Part shown: one piece after another, positions 6,256 to 10,080 of the stretch
Layout of the letters: each line of letters starts with the position of its first letter
How positions within the stretch are numbered: position 1 is the first letter of the stretch
Source: Pseudomonadota bacterium
GTDB lineage: Bacteria > Pseudomonadota > Gammaproteobacteria > Burkholderiales > Sulfuricellaceae
Reading direction: 5' to 3'
DNA: 10,080 nucleotides
Assembly: GCA_021783895.1 (NCBI GenBank)
Contig: JAJXTJ010000013.1
Location: 1-10,080, forward strand
The notes under the pieces: model-generated
Databases searched by the model: none
What the model saw: the letters and a program-made list of their open reading frames with translations, nothing else
Told to the model about the DNA's origin: nothing
Made by a program: the position numbers and the translations under genes

Positions 6256-6472
6256 ATTATCCTAAAAACCTTGATTGATCCACGAAAATCACGAAAGACA
6301 CGAAACAAATCAAAAACTTGAACAGGCCAAACCATTCACCCATTGGGTGGCGATTTACACTACTGCATCTCTTTGAATATTTTGCGAGTTTTCGCCTTAC
6401 GGCGAAATACCTGCTTACCCCATTTCGTGCTTTTCATGTCTTTCGTGGACTAACTGCTTTTTATAGGATTAT
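6256..6472. repeat. 217-bp imperfect inverted-repeat element with CACGAAA tandem units
   Basis: The ends are ATTATCCTA (6256-6264) and, inverted, ATAATCCTA (6464-6472). Both are followed inward by exactly 14 nt of diverged sequence and then a 27-bp arm (6279-6305; 6423-6449) that pairs at 22 of 27 positions. Each arm is three 9-bp units of the form CACGAAA plus two variable bases. The 117-bp interior holds two smaller hairpins: CACCC-ATT-GGGTG (6337-6349) and TTTCGCC-TTAC-GGCGAAA (6390-6407). The segment is AT-rich and has no supportable ORF. This looks like a non-autonomous palindromic element or structured RNA region. It fills almost the whole gap between the small gene and arfB. Confidence 0.65.
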
Positions 6473-6510
6473 TCCTTTCATGGCAAGCGGCTGGTTGCTA
6501 CCATGGCGGG

Positions 6511-6927
6511 ATGATCCGGATTACTTCACAGCTCGCCATCGGCGAGAACGAAATCGAACTGCAATTCATTCGCGCCTCCGGGCCGGGCGGGCAGAACGTC
6601 AACAAGGTATCGACGGCGGTGCAGTTGCGCTTTGACGTGGCCCGTTCTCCTTCGCTGCCCGAGAATGTGCGAGCCCGCCTGATGAAGCTGGCGGGCAACC
6701 GCCTGACCAACGAGGGCGAGCTGCTGATCGAGGCCAAGCGCCATCGCACGCAGGAGCGCAACCGGCAGGACGCGATTCAGCGGCTGGTGGAACTGATCCG
6801 TCACGCCACCGAGAAGCCCAAGCCCCGCATCGCCACCAAGCCGACCAAGGCGTCGAAAAAACGCAGGCTGGAAACCAAACGGCAGCGTAGCGAGACCAAG
6901 CAGGCGAGGGGGAGGGTTGCGGACTAG
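6511..6927 (+). CDS. arfB: Alternative ribosome-rescue factor / peptidyl-tRNA hydrolase ArfB (YaeJ)
   Basis: A 138-residue stand-alone release-factor domain that hydrolyses peptidyl-tRNA on ribosomes stalled without a stop codon. The catalytic GGQ (26-28) sits in RASGPGGQNVNKVSTAVQLRF, and the LTNEGELLIEA and RSQ-like RTQERNR segments follow. The C-terminal tail (about 101-138) is rich in K/R (PTKASKKRRLETKRQRSETK), as in E. coli YaeJ, where it sits in the empty mRNA channel. Length and start (MIRIT) match the family. The Shine-Dalgarno is poor: GGCGGG abuts the ATG. It is a single plus-strand gene convergent with the nitroreductase operon, with a REP-like palindrome after its stop. Confidence 0.95.
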   Translation: MIRITSQLAIGENEIELQFIRASGPGGQNVNKVSTAVQLRFDVARSPSLPENVRARLMKLAGNRLTNEGELLIEAKRHRTQERNRQDAIQRLVELIRHATEKPKPRIATKPTKASKKRRLETKRQRSETKQARGRVAD

Positions 6928-6954
6928 CAGCCAGTCATGTTGAGCCAAATGGAT

Positions 6955-7011
6955 GTAGGAGCGGGCTTGCCCGCGATCAGTGGCATCAATCGCGGGCAAG
7001 CCCGCTCCTAC
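6955..7011. repeat. REP-like perfect inverted repeat (paired 23-bp arms)
   Basis: Arm GTAGGAGCGGGCTTGCCCG plus CGAT (6955-6977) is repeated perfectly inverted at 6989-7011, with an 11-nt spacer (6978-6988). Each arm contains its own palindrome GCGGGC-TT-GCCCGC. The arm matches the Pseudomonas-type REP consensus (GTAGGAGCGGGCTTGCCCGCGA) that I know from memory. The pair lies between the convergent arfB and nitroreductase stops and could act as a transcription end or mRNA-stabilising hairpin; no T-tract makes it a classical intrinsic terminator. REP pairs are mobilised in trans by RAYT (IS200-like) transposases; none is in this window. Confidence 0.88.
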
Positions 7012-7040
7012 CCAATCTTCCGAATCTCGTTGATTGCCTG

Positions 7041-7646
7041 CTAGCCCTTCACCGGCACGCCCCAGTCGCCCTCGAAGAAATGCACGCCCAGCGGTGCTCT
7101 CGCCCTTTCCGCCAGTTCCAGCTCTTTCAGCTCGTCGTTGAGCATTTCCGGCTCGCCCTGGTAGCCCACCGCGATCATCGCCATCGGAGCAAATTCCTTG
7201 GGGATGTTGAAGGTGCGGCGAGTTTTTTCCTCGTCGAAGCCGCCCATCTGGTGCGCCATCAGCCCCGAGGCTACCGCCTGCAGACACAAATTCTCGGCGG
7301 CGGCGCCGGTATCGTACTGGCCCCAGCGGTTGGGGTTGCCGTTCTTGCGGAACAGGCTGTTGGCGGTGGTCAGCATCAACACCGGCGCGTTTTTCACCCA
7401 GTTCTGGTTCCATTCTCCCAGACAGCCGAAGGCCTTCTGCCAGGCGGTTGCATCGCTGTTTTTATCCCACACGATGAAGCGCCACGGTTCGTCGCCGTAG
7501 CAGGATGGCGCCCAGCGCGCGGCTTCCAGCAAGGCGACGATCTGTTCCCGGCTGACTTTCTTGTTGGCGTCGAAGGCGCGGCAGCTCCAGCGTCTGGCGA
7601 TGAGGTCGTGAACGTCGACCTGGGTGGAAGCGGTTTTGGTTTGCAT
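7041..7646 (-). CDS. Nitroreductase-family flavoprotein
   Basis: A 201-residue FMN-dependent oxidoreductase of the nitroreductase superfamily. The N-terminal FMN-phosphate motif is RRWSCRAFD (18-26; usual form RRSxRxF). APSCYGDEPWRFIV (46-59) corresponds to the APSxxNxQPW loop. The middle has NLCLQAVASGLMAHQMGGFD, and the C-terminal part has MIAVGY (157-162) and the tail ERARAPLGVHFFEGDWG. The exact substrate (nitro compounds, quinones, enones) cannot be read from sequence. A strong AAGGAG lies 5 nt before the ATG, and the gene begins 12 bp after the alkene reductase stop, so it is the last gene of a three-gene operon. C22 and C49 near the flavin-binding segments are unusual relative to the typical S/S pattern. 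Confidence 0.9.
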   Translation of the reverse strand: MQTKTASTQVDVHDLIARRWSCRAFDANKKVSREQIVALLEAARWAPSCYGDEPWRFIVWDKNSDATAWQKAFGCLGEWNQNWVKNAPVLMLTTANSLFRKNGNPNRWGQYDTGAAAENLCLQAVASGLMAHQMGGFDEEKTRRTFNIPKEFAPMAMIAVGYQGEPEMLNDELKELELAERARAPLGVHFFEGDWGVPVKG

Positions 7647-7658
7647 TGCTGCTCCTTG

Positions 7659-8738
7659 TCAAGAGAGAAACGGATAGTCGGTATAGCCTTTTTCGTCGCC
7701 GCCGTAGAAGGTGCTCGGGTCGGGCGCGTTAAGCGGGGCATTTTTGGCGAAGCGTTCCGGCAAGTCCGGGTTGGCGATGAATAATGCGCCGAAAGCCACC
7801 AGGTCTGCATAATTCGCGGCCAGTGCTTCCTCGGCGAGCGTTTTGTCGTAGCCGCTGTTGGTGATGTAGGCGCCCTTGAAGCAGCGCCGGAAGCGCGGGA
7901 AGTCGAATTCCTGCGCGTCATGTTTGCTTTCGCCGATGGCGCCTTCCATGCCGTGCAGGTAGGCCAGGCCGAAGGGGCTCAGCGCCGTCGCCGCGTACTC
8001 GAAGGTTTTCTGCGGGTTGGAGTCGTGCATGTCGTTGAACGGGTTGAGCGGGGAAAGCCGCACGCCGACGCGGTTCGCTCCCCACACTTCCGAGACGGCC
8101 CGAGTGACTTCGAGCAGCAGGCGGCAGCGGTTTTCCAGGCTGCCGCCGTAGGCGTCGGTGCGCTGGTTGGAGCCGTCGCGCAGGAACTGGTCGAGCAGGT
8201 AGCCGTTTGCGGCGTGGATTTCAACGCCGTCGAAGCCGGCTTCCAGCGCGTTCTGCGCCGCCTTGCGGTAGTCCGCGACGAGGCCCGGCAGCTCGGCTGT
8301 TTCCAGGGCGCGCGGCGCGACGAAGGGCTGCAATCCCCGGTAGGTGAAGGCCTGCCCTTCCGGCTTGATGGCGGAGGGCGCGACCGGCAGCGTTCCGGCG
8401 TCCAGCAGCGAGGGGTGGGAAATCCGGCCGCAGTGCCACAGTTGCAGGAAGATGCGTCCGCCGCAGCCATGCACCGCATTGGTCACCTGCTTCCATCCGG
8501 CGATCTGCTCGGCGCTATGGATGCCGGGGGTGGCCGGGTAGCCGACGGCAGAGGGTGAAATCTGCGAGCCCTCGCTGATGATCAGGCCGGCCGTGGCCCG
8601 CTGGCGGTAATATTCCACATTCATCGGCTGGGGTACATTGCCGGCGCCGGCGCGGTTGCGGGTCAGCGGCGCCATGACGATACGGTTGGCCAGAGTATAG
8701 GGGCCCATTTGCAGCGGCGTGAAAAGATCGGTGGTCAT
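7659..8738 (-). CDS. Alkene reductase, Old Yellow Enzyme family (NemA-like)
   Basis: A 359-residue FMN TIM-barrel enzyme that reduces activated C=C bonds and some nitro/nitrate esters with NAD(P)H. Family motifs are in order: MAPLTRNRA (T26, flavin O4 contact), SEGSQISPSAVGYP, QLWHCGR (99-105), H175 and N178 in EIHAANGYLLDQFL (substrate hydrogen-bond pair), YGGSLENR (197-204), R227 in VGVRLSP, and FGALFIANPDLPER with C-terminal YTDYPF. Length is normal for NemA. AGGA lies 6 nt before the ATG. It sits 20 bp after pirin and 12 bp before the nitroreductase, a layout typical of one mRNA. It resembles E. coli NemA, but no NemR or GloA gene is adjacent, so the gene name is withheld. Confidence 0.95.
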   Translation of the reverse strand: MTTDLFTPLQMGPYTLANRIVMAPLTRNRAGAGNVPQPMNVEYYRQRATAGLIISEGSQISPSAVGYPATPGIHSAEQIAGWKQVTNAVHGCGGRIFLQLWHCGRISHPSLLDAGTLPVAPSAIKPEGQAFTYRGLQPFVAPRALETAELPGLVADYRKAAQNALEAGFDGVEIHAANGYLLDQFLRDGSNQRTDAYGGSLENRCRLLLEVTRAVSEVWGANRVGVRLSPLNPFNDMHDSNPQKTFEYAATALSPFGLAYLHGMEGAIGESKHDAQEFDFPRFRRCFKGAYITNSGYDKTLAEEALAANYADLVAFGALFIANPDLPERFAKNAPLNAPDPSTFYGGDEKGYTDYPFLS

Positions 8739-8758
8739 GTGGTTTCCTTTTTGTGTGG

Positions 8759-9457
<699 letters not shown>

Positions 9458-9493
9458 GGTATCCCCCAGTTATTGTTTGTTATGATCTGGAAT

Positions 9494-9505
9494 GGGATTG
9501 ATCCC
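9494..9505. promoter_or_regulatory. 12-bp palindrome between divergent pirin operon and gluQ
   Basis: GGGAT-TG-ATCCC is a perfect dyad, and flanking bases extend it imperfectly (ATGGG...CCCAT). It lies 36 bp upstream of the pirin ATG and directly before a possible gluQ ATG. It may be an operator for the redox operon or part of the gluQ leader; if gluQ starts at 9492, it is coding. Clear -10/-35 boxes for either gene were not found. Confidence 0.35.
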
Positions 9506-9506
9506 C

Positions 9507-10080
9507 ATGATTTTCAAGATGCCAGAAGATAAACCCCTTACTCGTTACCGCGGCCGTTTCGCGCCTTCACCGACCGGTCCGCTGCATTTCGGCTCGCTGG
9601 TGGCGGCGGTCGGCAGTTTTCTCGACGCGCGCAGCCGTGGCGGCGAGTGGCTGGTGCGCATGGAGGACCTCGACCTGCCCCGCACAGTGTCCGGCGCGGC
9701 GGACGATATCCTGCGTACGCTCGATGCCTTCGGCCTGCACTGGGATAGGGAGGTGATGGTCCAGAGCGCCCGCAACGAGGCCTATCGCGCCGCCCTGGCC
9801 GAGCTGGACAAACTCGGCGTAGTCTACCCCTGCGCCTGCACTCGCAAGGAGATCGCCGATTCCGCCCTCACCGGCATCGACGGCCCGGTTTACCCCGGCA
9901 CTTGCCGGGCCGGCTTGCCCGTCGGGCGGTGCGGACGGGCGATGCGAGTGCGCACTGACTTTAACCCGGTCGGCTTCGACGATAGGCTGCAGGGGCGCAT
10001 CAGCCAGATTCTGGAAACGGAAGTGGGCGACTTCGCCGTTCGCCGCGCCGACGGCCTGTTCGCCTACCAGCTCGCAGTGG
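9507..10080 (+). CDS. gluQ: Glutamyl-Q tRNA(Asp) synthetase (partial, 3' end missing)
   Basis: The first 191 codons of a truncated GluRS paralogue. It attaches glutamate to queuosine in the anticodon of tRNA-Asp and lacks an anticodon-binding domain. Visible signs are GRFAPSPTGPLHFGSL (16-31, with the HIGH-like motif), WLVRMEDLD, GLHWD, and the zinc ligands C109, C111, Y129 and C133 (YPCACTR and YPGTC). The spacing CxC...Yx3C matches E. coli GluQ-RS. The sequence ends at RRADGLFAYQLAV, the catalytic-domain core, at the window edge. Three in-frame ATGs (9492, 9507, 9519) are possible starts and none has a strong Shine-Dalgarno; 9519 is closest to the family N-terminus, and 9507 is a compromise. 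The gene is divergent from the pirin operon. Confidence 0.93.
   Translation, partial: MIFKMPEDKPLTRYRGRFAPSPTGPLHFGSLVAAVGSFLDARSRGGEWLVRMEDLDLPRTVSGAADDILRTLDAFGLHWDREVMVQSARNEAYRAALAELDKLGVVYPCACTRKEIADSALTGIDGPVYPGTCRAGLPVGRCGRAMRVRTDFNPVGFDDRLQGRISQILETEVGDFAVRRADGLFAYQLAV

Noticed and set aside
6279..6449. CACGAAA repeats considered as a CRISPR array
   Set aside because: Units are only 9 bp, contiguous without spacers, and the two groups are inverted relative to each other. This is a palindromic element, not CRISPR.
6318..6635. 105-codon plus-strand frame running from the inverted repeat into arfB
   Set aside because: It runs through the repeat element and out of frame into arfB; the encoded protein looks random.
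6955..7011. Perfect inverted repeat considered as a classical rho-independent terminator
   Set aside because: Neither strand has a T-tract after the stem, and the sequence matches REP elements. Termination by it is possible but not shown.
6526..7413. 295-codon minus-strand frame across arfB, the REP pair and the nitroreductase end
   Set aside because: It spans two real genes in the wrong frame or strand and a palindromic repeat; arfB and the nitroreductase are both intact.

Overview
The window most likely comes from a proteobacterium, probably a betaproteobacterium or a close gammaproteobacterium. The evidence is the combination of a GluQ-RS gene, an ArfB-type rescue factor, a periplasmic PpiA-type cyclophilin and a YhhW-type pirin, together with GC-rich coding sequence. 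I cannot name a genus.

Left part (1-4626, all minus strand): the 5' end of an ABC exporter gene lies at the window edge. Upstream of it is a tight three-gene signalling cluster: a PhnD-type periplasmic binding protein, a membrane histidine kinase (TTG start overlapping the previous stop) and a response regulator with an HD-GYP c-di-GMP phosphodiesterase domain. No phosphonate permease or ATPase is present nearby, so the binding protein probably serves as the sensory input of the kinase rather than in uptake. A secreted cyclophilin gene (ppiA) precedes the cluster.

Middle part (4716-7011): a DUF924 gene and an XRE-type regulator are on the minus strand. Divergent to the regulator is a small cysteine/histidine-rich protein of unknown function with a strong Shine-Dalgarno and a GTG start. 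The shared intergenic region carries two identical 9-bp motifs and a consensus -10 box. Next come an AT-rich 217-bp inverted-repeat element, arfB on the plus strand, and a perfect 23-bp inverted pair of REP-like sequences between convergent genes. This is the most accessory-looking part of the window.

Right part (7041-10080): a compact minus-strand operon encodes pirin, an Old Yellow Enzyme-type alkene reductase and a nitroreductase-family protein, in that transcription order. It reads as a redox/electrophile-handling operon. Divergent from it is gluQ (tRNA-Asp queuosine glutamylation), which runs off the right edge.
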